Assembly (NCBI RefSeq): GCF_050587365.1
Contig: NZ_JBOBFV010000004.1
Coordinates: forward strand, 1-64,000
Reading direction: 5' to 3'
DNA: 64,000 bases
Source of the DNA: Plantibacter auratus
Lineage (GTDB): Bacteria; Actinomycetota; Actinomycetes; Actinomycetales; Microbacteriaceae
Position 1 is the stretch's first letter; every line of letters begins with the position of its first letter. The translations under genes were made by a program, and so were the position numbers. The notes below the pieces were generated by a model that made no database searches, was not told the DNA's origin, and was given only the letters and a program-made list of their open reading frames with translations. Shown here piece after piece: positions 25,144 through 32,945 of this stretch.

Positions 25144-25893
25144 GTGACGACGCCTCGAGCACACCCTTCGGAGGCTGCCGTGGTTGATGCCGTCTTCCCG
25201 CTCGGCGCCTCCTCCTCGCTAGAACGCCGCGGTCTGCGCGACCGCGTCTACGAGCTGGTGCTCGACATGCTCCTGAGCTCCGGTATCGAACCGGGTGCCC
25301 GCCTGTCGATCGACGCCATCGCCCGCGACCTCGACGTCTCGCCGACGCCGGTCCGCGAGGCGCTCGTCCAGCTGGAGCGCACCGGGCTCGTCACCCGGGT
25401 CACCCACAAGGGCTACCGGGTGGCACCGCCGCTCGCCGACGACCAGCTCGAGTCGCTGTTCGACGCCCGCATCGTGCTCGAGAGCGGCGCCACCGCGCTG
25501 GCCGCCGCCCACGCCGACGAGCTCGTCCCAGCCCTCGATGTCGCCCTCGCACAGCACGTCGAGATGACCGCCAGGGTGCGCGCCGCGGCGTCGGCCGGCG
25601 AGATCCCCGTCGCACTCCTCCGCGAGTACTTCGCGGTCGACTGGAACTTCCACCACCTCATCTTCGAGGGCACCCGCAATCCCTTCCTCCTCGACATGTC
25701 CGAGGGCATCTCCACCCGCGTGCACCGCATGCGCCAGACGGTCGAGACGGGCGTCACCGACGCCGACCAAGCCGTCGTCGAGCACCGCGCCATCCTCGAC
25801 GCGTTCGCCGACGGCCCCGAGACCGCCGCGGCGGCCATGCGCTCGCACATCGAGCTCGTGCGCACCCGCGCCCGCAGCGACGCCGAGCACTGA
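25144..25893 (+). CDS. GntR-family regulator (FCD domain) of the catabolic locus
   Basis: This 249-residue regulator starts at GTG 25144. It has an N-terminal winged helix (RDRVYELVLDMLLSSGIEPG, IARDLDVSPTPVREALVQLE) and an FCD ligand domain (LFDARIVLESGATALAAAH, FHHLIFEGTRNPFL, VVEHRAILDAFADG). The histidine-containing FHHLIFEGT and EHRAILDA motifs are where FCD proteins hold a metal and a carboxylate or sugar-phosphate effector. It is the only regulator between the two operons that share the TCCTATAGGA site, so it probably represses both until the effector appears. Confidence 0.9.
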   Translation: MTTPRAHPSEAAVVDAVFPLGASSSLERRGLRDRVYELVLDMLLSSGIEPGARLSIDAIARDLDVSPTPVREALVQLERTGLVTRVTHKGYRVAPPLADDQLESLFDARIVLESGATALAAAHADELVPALDVALAQHVEMTARVRAAASAGEIPVALLREYFAVDWNFHHLIFEGTRNPFLLDMSEGISTRVHRMRQTVETGVTDADQAVVEHRAILDAFADGPETAAAAMRSHIELVRTRARSDAEH

Positions 25894-25897
25894 GCCG

Positions 25898-26079
25898 CCC
25901 TTCGACAGACTCAGGGACCGGGATCTGACAGCCGCAGGGCCGGGCACACACCCTTCGACAGGCTCAGGGACCAGGGTCTGACAACCGCAGGACCGGGCAC
26001 ACACCCTTCGACAGGCTCAGGGACCGAGTCCTCCGGCCCCCGAGCCGCCCTCCTCCGGTCCCTGAGCCTGTCGAAGGGC
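25898..26079. repeat. 53-bp tandem repeat and inverted dispersed copies
   Basis: Units beginning CCCTTCGACAGRCTCAGGGA start at 25898, 25951 and 26004, giving an exact 53-bp period (the third is partial). An inverted copy at 26057-26079 can pair with any of them. The cluster separates the two convergent catabolic operons. Confidence 0.85.
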
Positions 26080-26082
26080 AGA

Positions 26083-26114
26083 ACGGGGCCGACCGCCTGA
26101 GCGATCGACCCCGT
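26083..26114. terminator. Hairpin between convergent catabolic operons
   Basis: ACGGGGCCGACC (26083-26094) pairs with GATCGACCCCGT (26103-26114) with ten matches of twelve and an 8-base loop. It lies 18 bases past the MFS stop and can serve as a terminator for either direction. Confidence 0.55.
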
Positions 26115-26132
26115 CCGGGTGTTGCGGTGAGA

Positions 26133-27506
26133 CTAGTGCGCCGTGCGGTTCGCCGTCGTCTCGAGCAGCTCGTCCGCCTTCGCCCCACGGAAGAACCGGG
26201 TGCAGTAGAGCATGGTGGCCGCGAGGAAGGCGAACACCCCGAGCGAGACCACACCCCACACACCGCTGTCGGTCGGCACGCTCTCGTTGATCCCGGTGCG
26301 CATGATCGGTGCCACGAAGCCGCCGAGGTTACCGAGCGAGTTGATGAGGCCGATGCCCGCCGCTGCAGCCGTTCCGGTGAGGAACGCCGTCGGGTAGGCC
26401 CACGTGATCGGCCCGACCGAGAGGAAGCTCGCCACCGCGATGGTGATGAACAGGATGCCGAGGATCGGCTGGTTGTTCGCGCCAGCCCAGGCCGAGGCCA
26501 GGATGAACACGCCGGTGGAGATGTAGAACATCGTTCCCCAGGTGCGACGACGGACGACCGTGTTCGCGTTCCGGCCCACGTAGTAGCAGGCGAACAGACC
26601 CACGAGCCACGGGATGGCCGCCACGAGACCGACCTGCCAGCCGACGTCCTGACCGATGAGGTTCGCCACCTGCTGCGGGAGGTAGAACGTCGTGCCGTAC
26701 ACCGCGATCTGCAGGCAGAAGTAGATGATGGTGAAGTACCACACCTTCCAACTCGTCATCGCCTTCGCGATACCGGTCGGGCCGTCCGACTGCCGCACGG
26801 TGTCCTCGCGTTCCATCGCGGCCGTCAACGAGTCCTTCTCCTGTTGGTCCAGCCACTTCGCCTGTTGTGGCGAGTTGGTGAGGAAGTAGAGCGCTGCAAA
26901 GCCGGCAAGGACCGCGAGCATGCCCTCGGCGAAGAACATCACCTGCCAGCCGTGCCACGGGGTCAGGGCGTCACCGAAGCTGATGAGGCCACCACTCAGC
27001 GGGGCGCCGAGCATCTGCGAGAACGGCTGCGCCAGGTAGAAGATCGAGAACATCTGGACGCGGACCTTGTTCGGGAACCACTCCGACAGGAACATGATGA
27101 CACCGGGGAAGAGCCCGGCCTCGGTCACGCCGAGCAGGAACCGCAGGACGATGAACATCGTGTCGTTCGTGGTGAAGGCGAACAGGGCGGCGACGATGCC
27201 CCAGGTCACCGCGATGCGGGCGAGCCAGAACCGGGCGCCGAACTTCTTCAGCAGCAGGTTGCTCGGGATCTCGAAGATCGCGTAGCCGATGAAGAAGATG
27301 CCGGCGCCGAGGGCGAAGGCGCCGTTCGAGATGCCGCGGTCGACGCTGAGCGCCTCCTCGGCGAAGCCGACGTTCGTGCGGTCAAGGAACGCGACGAAGT
27401 ACAGGATGACGAGCATCGGCATGAGGTGCTTCGACGCCTTGCGGATCGCCGACTTCAACGCCGGATCGTTGGTCGATCCGATCGCCGGCGGATTGGGTGT
27501 GGACAA
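26133..27506 (-). CDS. MFS transporter, anion:cation symporter (ACS) type
   Basis: This 457-residue inner-membrane symporter has about 12 hydrophobic segments. Visible family marks are ILYFVAFLDRTNVGFAEEAL in segment 1, FRFLLGV-like RFLLGVTEAGLFPGVIMFLS and FPNKVRVQMFSIFYLAQP. ACS members (tartrate, phthalate, galactarate and hexuronate permeases) take up organic and sugar acids. The start is TTG at 27506 with AAGGAGAG upstream. It is the last gene of the right operon, after a microprotein of 36 residues. A carboxylate substrate fits the dehydrogenase/decarboxylase reading of that operon. Confidence 0.88.
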   Translation of the reverse strand: MSTPNPPAIGSTNDPALKSAIRKASKHLMPMLVILYFVAFLDRTNVGFAEEALSVDRGISNGAFALGAGIFFIGYAIFEIPSNLLLKKFGARFWLARIAVTWGIVAALFAFTTNDTMFIVLRFLLGVTEAGLFPGVIMFLSEWFPNKVRVQMFSIFYLAQPFSQMLGAPLSGGLISFGDALTPWHGWQVMFFAEGMLAVLAGFAALYFLTNSPQQAKWLDQQEKDSLTAAMEREDTVRQSDGPTGIAKAMTSWKVWYFTIIYFCLQIAVYGTTFYLPQQVANLIGQDVGWQVGLVAAIPWLVGLFACYYVGRNANTVVRRRTWGTMFYISTGVFILASAWAGANNQPILGILFITIAVASFLSVGPITWAYPTAFLTGTAAAAGIGLINSLGNLGGFVAPIMRTGINESVPTDSGVWGVVSLGVFAFLAATMLYCTRFFRGAKADELLETTANRTAH

Positions 27507-27570
27507 GACACTCTCCTTTGAGATGACTGGTGCGGGTGGGTGCTGCTGGCGCTGCTGCTGCTGCTGCTGG

Positions 27571-27681
27571 TCAGGAGACCATCGAGGGGACGATCATCCA
27601 GAGGCCGATGCCGACGAAGACGACGCCGAGACCGAGGAAGATCAACCGGGATTTGGTCCACTGACCGGTGAGGTGCTGCAT
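27571..27681 (-). CDS. 36-residue single-pass membrane microprotein
   Basis: An ATG at 27681 opens a 36-codon frame: MQHLTGQWTKSRL, then one hydrophobic helix (residues 14-31, LIFLGLGVVFVGIGLWMI), ending MVS before TGA. GAACGGAGCAGCACC precedes it. It lies between the SDR gene and the MFS gene with small gaps on the same strand, so it belongs to the operon. Small subunits encoded next to MFS transporters are known for some families; an accessory role for this transporter is inference. The following CTG-rich stretch (27540-27570) is outside the frame. Confidence 0.6.
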   Translation of the reverse strand: MQHLTGQWTKSRLIFLGLGVVFVGIGLWMIVPSMVS

Positions 27682-27717
27682 GGTGCTGCTCCGTTCGCTC
27701 GTGGTGCGTGTGGTGGA

Positions 27718-28491
27718 TCAGTGCATGTAGAGGCCGCCGTCGACGTTCAGCGTCTGACCGGTGACGAAGCCGGCGTCCTCACTGATGAGGTAGGCGATGG
27801 CGGCGGCGATGTCGCGTGGGGTGCCGATGCGCGGCAGGACGCCGTCGGCGGCCATGGCCGTCTTGCGCTCCTCGGTGAGGGTGCCGCCCATGATGTCGGT
27901 GTCGATGGGTCCGGGCGAGATGGCGTTGACCGTGATGCCGTCGTGGCCGAGCTCGCGGGCGACGCTGCGGGTGAAGCCGATCACGCCGGCCTTCGCCGCC
28001 GAGTAGGCCGTCTTGCTGAAGGTGCCGCCGCCACGCTGGGCGGAGACGGACGACAGGCTGACGACCCGACCGACGCCGTTCGACACCATCGACTCCACCG
28101 CACGGCGGGTCGTGTAGTGGACGCCGTTGAGGTTGATGTCGATGACGCGCTTCCACTCGTCGGCGCTCACCTCGAGGTAGGGCACCGGTGAGGCGACCCC
28201 CGCGAGGTTCACGAGGGCGACGAGCTGTGGGAGGGCGGCCTCGAGTGCGTCGAACGCGGCACGCACCTGCGCCTCGTCGGCGACGTTCGCGCCGGCGCCG
28301 GCCGCCTGCACCCCGTGCTGCTCCGCGATCTCGGCGGCGACCGCCTGCGCCGCAGCCTCGTCGAGGTCGATGATCCCGATGTTCCAGCCGAGTCCGGCGA
28401 GGTGGTGGGCGGAGGCGCGACCGATGCCGCGCGGGGAGGCTGCACCGGTGAGGACGACGGTCTTGGATTCGGGGAAGCTGGTGGCGGTCAT
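27718..28491 (-). CDS. SDR-family NAD(P)-dependent oxidoreductase
   Basis: This 257-residue classical short-chain dehydrogenase has the cofactor loop TGAASPRGIG, the motif NLAG, the catalytic serine in SLSSVSAQRG and the Y-x3-K pair in YSAAKAGV. The C-terminal GQTLNVDGGLYMH is typical of the FabG-like group. In a tetrulose locus it could oxidise a polyol (threitol or erythritol) to erythrulose or act on a sugar acid. It is the third gene of the operon after a TIM-barrel protein and a second dehydrogenase, and its exact substrate cannot be read from sequence. Confidence 0.88.
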   Translation of the reverse strand: MTATSFPESKTVVLTGAASPRGIGRASAHHLAGLGWNIGIIDLDEAAAQAVAAEIAEQHGVQAAGAGANVADEAQVRAAFDALEAALPQLVALVNLAGVASPVPYLEVSADEWKRVIDINLNGVHYTTRRAVESMVSNGVGRVVSLSSVSAQRGGGTFSKTAYSAAKAGVIGFTRSVARELGHDGITVNAISPGPIDTDIMGGTLTEERKTAMAADGVLPRIGTPRDIAAAIAYLISEDAGFVTGQTLNVDGGLYMH

Positions 28492-28566
28492 GGCCGGCCT
28501 TTCTGCGTGGGAGTGGTGAAGTCGGTGTCCGATCGAGCCGGACGGTGCGCTCGGTCGGCGCCGCGC

Positions 28567-29520
28567 TCAGTTGATGGGCGCGGGGCCGAGCTCGTCCATG
28601 AGCTGCTTGATCGCGACGTAGGCCTTGTTGCGGTAGGCGATCAGCTCGGGCGTGCGGTCGGCCGGGACGTCGAGGTAGCCGGCACCCGACTTGGTGCCGA
28701 ACTTGCCGGCGTCGACGAGCTCCTTGAGGGAGTCCGGCGTGGCGAACCGCTCGGGCCACCGGGTCTGGAGCGAGGCGTAGCAGAACGAGTACACGTCGAG
28801 TCCGGCCATGTCGGCGATCGCGAAGGGACCGAAGACGGGGAGCCGGAAGCCGAAGGTGGTGCGGACGATCGTGTCGATGTCCTCGGGCGTCGCGACGCCC
28901 TCCTCGACGAGCTGCGTCGCCTCGTGGAACAGCGCGTACTGCAGGCGGTTGAGCACGAAGCCCGTCGCGTCCTTGACGCGGGCGGTCTCCTTGCCGGTCG
29001 CTGCGACGATCTCCTCGACGGTGGCGATCGCCGCATCGGCGGTGGTCTCGTGCGGGATGAGTTCGACGCCGGGGATGAACGGGGCCGGGTTCGAGAAGTG
29101 GACGCCGAGGAACCGCTCCGGGTTGGTGACGGCCTCAGCGAGCGAACCGATGAGGATGGTCGAGGTGTTCGAGCCGATGATGGCGTCGGGCGAGGCCGCG
29201 GCGCTGATGCGACGGAGGGTCTCGTGCTTGATCTCGATCTTCTCGGGGACGGCCTCCTCGATGAAGTCGGCTCCGGTGACGGCCTCCTCGATCGACGCTG
29301 CGGGCGAGACATTGGCGCGGATCCGCTCCACGGCGTCGGCAGGGAAGAGTCCGTCGGCGACGAACTGCTCGGCCTCGGCGATGAGGCGGTCGTAGTTCTT
29401 GCGCGCGATCTCCTCGGAGATGTCGGCGATGCGGACGGTGGCGCCGGACAGCGCGAGCACCTGGGCGATGCCGCCGCCCATGTACCCCGATCCGACGACG
29501 GCGATGGTGTGTGTGGTCAT
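28567..29520 (-). CDS. 3-hydroxyacyl-CoA dehydrogenase-family NAD enzyme (possible sugar-acid 3-dehydrogenase)
   Basis: This 317-residue enzyme has the two domains of the 3HCDH family: an NAD-binding domain (VVGSGYMGGGIAQVLA, SNTSTI) and a C-terminal helical domain (DATGFVLNRLQYALFHEA, FGPFAIADMAGLDVY). The catalytic histidine is in GVHFSNPAPF. Family members outside fatty-acid oxidation oxidise the 3-hydroxyl of free hydroxyacids, for example L-gulonate 3-dehydrogenase. No thiolase or CoA ligase is nearby, so a beta-hydroxy sugar acid is the more likely substrate here; its product would be a 3-oxo acid ready for decarboxylation. Confidence 0.82.
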   Translation of the reverse strand: MTTHTIAVVGSGYMGGGIAQVLALSGATVRIADISEEIARKNYDRLIAEAEQFVADGLFPADAVERIRANVSPAASIEEAVTGADFIEEAVPEKIEIKHETLRRISAAASPDAIIGSNTSTILIGSLAEAVTNPERFLGVHFSNPAPFIPGVELIPHETTADAAIATVEEIVAATGKETARVKDATGFVLNRLQYALFHEATQLVEEGVATPEDIDTIVRTTFGFRLPVFGPFAIADMAGLDVYSFCYASLQTRWPERFATPDSLKELVDAGKFGTKSGAGYLDVPADRTPELIAYRNKAYVAIKQLMDELGPAPIN

Positions 29521-29547
29521 GATGAAGCTCTCCTGTGGTCGTCTGGA

Positions 29548-30501
29548 TCAGGCCTGCGGCAGCAGGGTCCTGATGTACTTCTGGTTGGTGGAGCACATGC
29601 CGAGGCTGTCGCCGCCGTAGTGCTCGGCCAGGATGATGCCGTTGAAGCCGAGCTCGACGGCGTCGCGGAAGACCTGGCGGTAGTTGATGAGCCCGGCCTC
29701 CATGGTGGAGGGCACGGACGTCGCCCAGGTGCCGTCGGCCGCCTCGTCGCGGGTGTAGTTCTTCACGTGCATGTAGTTGGCGTATGGCAGGGTCTTGGCG
29801 AACAGCTCGCGCCAGTCCTCCACCGGGCGGTGCAGGCGGATGAGGTTCGCGACGTCGGGGTTCAGTCCGACGTTGTCGAGCCCGACCTCCTCCACGAACC
29901 GCACCGCGCTGTCGGCGGTGCCGAGGTAGGTGTCCTCGTAGAGTTCGAGGGCGAGTGGCAGCCCGACGTCGGCCGCGTGCTTGCCGAGCTCGCGGATGCG
30001 GCTGACGGCGGCGTTCCAGACCTCGGGGTCGTCGGGGTCCTTCGGGCCCTGGGCGGTCCAGAACCAGAGCGCCTTGCGCTGGGCCTCGCTGAAGGGCTGG
30101 TGCAGGCCGGTGGAGAAGACCTGCATCCCCCACTCGGCGGCGGCGTCGATCGTGCGGTGCGCGTACTCGAGGTTGCGCTCCTCGTGGCCCGGCATGATCA
30201 CGCTCTGCCGCTGCAGGTGGACGGACGGGACGCCGACGCCGTGCGACTTCGCGATGGCGAGGAACTCGTCGCGACGGGACGGTTCGAGGTCGGCGGGCCG
30301 GACGTGGCTGTCGGGCAGTTCGGCGAGGGTGAACCCGACGCCGGCGACCTGCGCGAAGAGGTCGTCCCAGGCTTCGGGTTCCGCGTCGTGCAGGGAGACG
30401 CCGTTGCGGTCGACGGGTGGGATGCCGTGCAGGCAGGTGGCGATGGGCCAGGTGTCGGCGGTCCATCGGGGGGTCGACGCGGTCGCGGTCGTATCCGTCA
30501 T
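29548..30501 (-). CDS. Xylose-isomerase-like TIM-barrel protein (isomerase/epimerase or 3-oxo acid decarboxylase)
   Basis: This 317-residue protein is a member of the sugar phosphate isomerase/epimerase (AP-endonuclease 2-like) superfamily. Metal-ligand candidates are in ALELYEDTYL, VGLNPDVANLIR, YMHVKNYTRDEA and IILAEHYGGD. It is the first gene of the right operon, with the operator at 30556-30567 upstream. Among characterised relatives, 3-oxo-isoapionate decarboxylase makes L-erythrulose, the substrate expected for the left operon's kinase. That link is attractive but rests on context; an isomerase or epimerase role is equally allowed by the fold. Confidence 0.75.
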   Translation of the reverse strand: MTDTTATASTPRWTADTWPIATCLHGIPPVDRNGVSLHDAEPEAWDDLFAQVAGVGFTLAELPDSHVRPADLEPSRRDEFLAIAKSHGVGVPSVHLQRQSVIMPGHEERNLEYAHRTIDAAAEWGMQVFSTGLHQPFSEAQRKALWFWTAQGPKDPDDPEVWNAAVSRIRELGKHAADVGLPLALELYEDTYLGTADSAVRFVEEVGLDNVGLNPDVANLIRLHRPVEDWRELFAKTLPYANYMHVKNYTRDEAADGTWATSVPSTMEAGLINYRQVFRDAVELGFNGIILAEHYGGDSLGMCSTNQKYIRTLLPQA

Positions 30502-30555
30502 GATGCTCCATTGCGCTCAGGGACTGCTCGGGGCTGGTGCTCCCGGTCAAAAAAG

Positions 30556-30567
30556 ATCCTATAGGAA
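30556..30567. promoter_or_regulatory. Shared palindromic operator, right catabolic operon
   Basis: ATCCTATAGGAA keeps the exact 10-bp palindrome TCCTATAGGA found before the left operon, within an A+T-rich patch (30549-30580). It lies 55 bases before the first gene. The pairing of the two sites defines a candidate GntR regulon. Confidence 0.75.
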
Positions 30568-30596
30568 ATAGTAAAGCGTTTCCACGAATGCGCAAG

Positions 30597-30727
30597 GGCA
30601 CTTCGACAGGCTCAGTGACCGGCGGCGGGGAGGCTCAATGACCGGCGGCGGGGAGGCTCGGTGACCGGTGGGGCGGGAGGCGAGCTTCCGGGGCGAATCC
30701 AACCGGTCACCGAGCCTGTCGAGGTGC
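30597..30727. repeat. Dispersed inverted repeat cluster
   Basis: GGCACTTCGACAGGCTCAGT at 30597 and GGTCACCGAGCCTGTCGAGG near 30705 are inverted copies; short GGCGGCGGGGAGGCTC units repeat between them. The cluster lies between the operator and the end of the LON-domain gene. Confidence 0.75.
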
Positions 30728-30738
30728 GAAGACGGGGC

Positions 30739-31434
30739 TCAGCCGCCGAGGATGTCCCAGTCCTCGTCGTCCGCGTCGGCGATGCCGCCCGTGATGAACG
30801 CTTCGCCGGCCTCGGTGGCGCGATCGCGCACACCGACCAACAGCTCTTCCAGCGAACCGGCCGAGAGGAACCGCATCTGGTCGAGCTCGCTCACCGGGGC
30901 GATGCCCGCGAGCTGCCACGACGACTCCAGCGGGTCGTCGGCGAGCTCCACGACCGAGGCCCACTGCTGCTCGCTGAACTCGCTGGCCACGGCCAGCGAA
31001 CGCCGCACCGCCGCCTCGGTCTCGTCCCGCAGCTGCTCCCAGCGCTCGTCCCACTCCAAGTCGTCGAGCGTGCGGATCTCGGCGCGTGGGTACGGGTCGT
31101 CCGGCAGCCAGTCGGTCACCTCGAAGCGCTGACCGCCCTCGGCGATCACCGCCACGAAGCCCTCGCCGCCGTCGACCTCGACGATCTCCGCCACGGTCCC
31201 CGTCCGGAAGCGGTGCTCACCGCCTCCCGTCTCGCGCCCGCGCTCGATGAGCACCACGCCGAACGCCGGGTCCTCGGCCTCGAGCAGGTGGGCGAGCATG
31301 GTCAGGTAGCGCTCCTCGAAGAGCCGCAGGGCGAGCGGCATGTGCGGGAACAGCACAGAGCCGAGCGGGAACATCGGCAGCTCGAGGACCGGGAGGCCGG
31401 ACGCCCAGGACTCGGCACTGAAGGAGTCGGTCAT
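30739..31434 (-). CDS. LON peptidase substrate-binding-domain protein
   Basis: This 231-residue cytoplasmic protein consists of the N-terminal LON domain without ATPase or protease parts. The pattern ELPMFPLGSVLFPHMPLALRLFEERYLTML (ends ELPMFPLGSV and ALRLFEERY) and FGVVLIERGRETGGG are diagnostic. Stand-alone forms are common in actinobacteria, but their role is not established. The ATG at 31434 follows GAGAGTGAC. An acidic C-terminal end (DADDEDWD) is unusual and may be flexible. Confidence 0.88.
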   Translation of the reverse strand: MTDSFSAESWASGLPVLELPMFPLGSVLFPHMPLALRLFEERYLTMLAHLLEAEDPAFGVVLIERGRETGGGEHRFRTGTVAEIVEVDGGEGFVAVIAEGGQRFEVTDWLPDDPYPRAEIRTLDDLEWDERWEQLRDETEAAVRRSLAVASEFSEQQWASVVELADDPLESSWQLAGIAPVSELDQMRFLSAGSLEELLVGVRDRATEAGEAFITGGIADADDEDWDILGG

Positions 31435-31533
31435 GTCACTCTCCCTCCGTCTCGCAGGTCCGACCGGGTGCCGCCCGGCGAACCGCCCACCCGAACCGTG
31501 CTGCGATCATAGTCGCCGGACACCGGAGGCGAC

Positions 31534-31755
31534 TCAGTCGCCGAGGACCGCTCGCAGGGCCTGGTCGAACCGGATCGCCCGATCGATTTCGACCGCCGTC
31601 TCGTAGTCGGCCCCGCGGAGGGCGACGTGTAGCGGCCAGTCCACGTCGATGAACCCGATTCGCCGATCCCCCACGAAGACGCCGAAGCGGTCGGCCGTGA
31701 GCTGCTCCACCCAGGCTCGGCGGAGTTCAGACGTCTCGCTGCCGGCGGAGCCCAT
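31534..31755 (-). CDS. Small hypothetical protein
   Basis: This 73-residue protein begins MGSAGSETSELRRAW, and GAGAGAGG lies seven bases upstream of the ATG. It is mostly polar with predicted alpha/beta content (RFGVFVGDRRIGFIDVDWPLH) and no membrane segment. I do not recognise the family. It stands alone, in the same direction as the LON-domain gene, 99 bases ahead of that gene's start. Confidence 0.5.
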   Translation of the reverse strand: MGSAGSETSELRRAWVEQLTADRFGVFVGDRRIGFIDVDWPLHVALRGADYETAVEIDRAIRFDQALRAVLGD

Positions 31756-31966
31756 GGAACGACCTCTCTCGGCAGGTGCAGTGACCGGGTCCGGACAACC
31801 CTTCGAAGTATCTCGATTGTCTAGCTATCTCCGCCGTGCTTCATCATGACAGCACCGACGGCCGATGGACAACTCCGTATCCATCAGACGAAACGAGCAC
31901 GCCTCGACGCCATCGTTGCGAGATCGTGGCGCGATGGTCCGCGGATCTTCAGGAACCGTCCGTAGG

Positions 31967-32185
31967 ATGCTGATCGTGGGGTGGAAGTGGCCGTGGGGAC
32001 GCAAGCGCATCGTCGATGCGCCGGTCGATGCCGGGTCCGACCCCTACCTCCAGTACCTCGAGTGGGTCCGCCTCGGGAAACCGTCACTGGCATCACCCGA
32101 CGATCCACCGCTGCAGTTCGACCCGCGGTTCGCGCCACGACTGGCCTCCGACGCCGTCAACTCCTCGCGCGCCGACGGCGTCTGA
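31967..32185 (+). CDS. Small hypothetical protein
   Basis: This open frame of 72 codons from ATG 31967 reads MLIVGWKWPWGRKRIVD and ends SRADGV. A GTG at 31976 with AGGA eight bases upstream is an equally good start. A perfect hairpin lies 20 bases after the stop, which supports it as a transcribed gene. No family is recognised; the frame may be shorter than given. Confidence 0.4.
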   Translation: MLIVGWKWPWGRKRIVDAPVDAGSDPYLQYLEWVRLGKPSLASPDDPPLQFDPRFAPRLASDAVNSSRADGV

Positions 32186-32205
32186 GCCTGCCGGTCCACA
32201 CACAG

Positions 32206-32239
32206 CACAGCGCCCGACACCGAGGTGCCGGGCGCTGTG
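32206..32239. terminator. Bidirectional hairpin upstream of the msrA stop
   Basis: CACAGCGCCCG (32206-32216) and CGGGCGCTGTG (32229-32239) form a perfect 11-bp stem with a 12-base loop whose inner ACACC/GGTG can extend it. It lies between the convergent small gene and msrA. Confidence 0.7.
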
Positions 32240-32246
32240 GACGTGC

Positions 32247-32795
32247 TTACGCGGTGGCCTGCTCCGCGACCTCTGCGCGGCGCGGGAGCTTCCAGCCCGG
32301 GCGCACGAAGTGGCAGGTGTAGCCCCACGGGATGCGCTCCAGGTAGTCCTGGTGCTCCGGCTCGGCCTCCCAGAACTCGGACACCGGCTCGACCTCGGTG
32401 ACGACCTTGCCTGGCCAGAGCCCTGAGGCGTCGACGTCCGCGATCGTGTCGCGTGCGACGCGCTCCTGCTCGGGCGAGGTGTAGAAGATCGCCGAGCGGT
32501 AGCTCAGGCCGACGTCGTTGCCCTGGCGGTTCTTCGTCGACGGGTCGTGGATCTGGAAGAAGAACTCCAGGAGCTCGCGGAAGGACAGCTTGCTCGGGTC
32601 GAAGACGACCTCGAGGGCCTCCGCGTGGGTGCCGTGGTTGCGGTAGGTGGCGTTGGCGACGTCGCCACCGCTGTAGCCCACGCGGGTCGACTTCACGCCC
32701 GGCATCTTCCGGACGAGGTCTTCCATGCCCCAGAAGCATCCGCCGGCCAGCACCGCGCGCTCGGTCGTCGTGCTCTGCTCGTCTGCTGCACTCAT
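32247..32795 (-). CDS. msrA: Peptide-methionine (S)-S-oxide reductase
   Basis: This 182-residue repair enzyme reduces methionine-S-sulfoxide in proteins. The active-site loop is AVLAGGCFWGMEDL with the catalytic cysteine near residue 20. The family marks VGYSGGDVANATYRNHGTHAEALEVVFDP (positions about 38-67) and RSAIFYTSPEQ are present. Only one other cysteine is seen, in GYTCHF, and the C-terminal resolving cysteines of the E. coli type are absent. The ATG 32795 follows GGAGGAGTCACG. Confidence 0.95.
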   Translation of the reverse strand: MSAADEQSTTTERAVLAGGCFWGMEDLVRKMPGVKSTRVGYSGGDVANATYRNHGTHAEALEVVFDPSKLSFRELLEFFFQIHDPSTKNRQGNDVGLSYRSAIFYTSPEQERVARDTIADVDASGLWPGKVVTEVEPVSEFWEAEPEHQDYLERIPWGYTCHFVRPGWKLPRRAEVAEQATA

Positions 32796-32945
32796 CGTGA
32801 CTCCTCCTTCGTGCCGAGCACCGTGCGGGGTCCCCGCGTGCTCCGGTCTTCGGCTCCATGGTATGCAACAGCGTCCGCTTCCGGACTGTTCCGGCCGGGG
32901 CTTGCACTCAGCGGTCGCACAGGTGTGCGGACGCGACGGCAGGGC

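Noticed and set aside
27540..27570. CTG trinucleotide run as a coding or phase-variable repeat
   Set aside because: It lies between the microprotein stop and the MFS start, outside any frame, and is short and imperfect.
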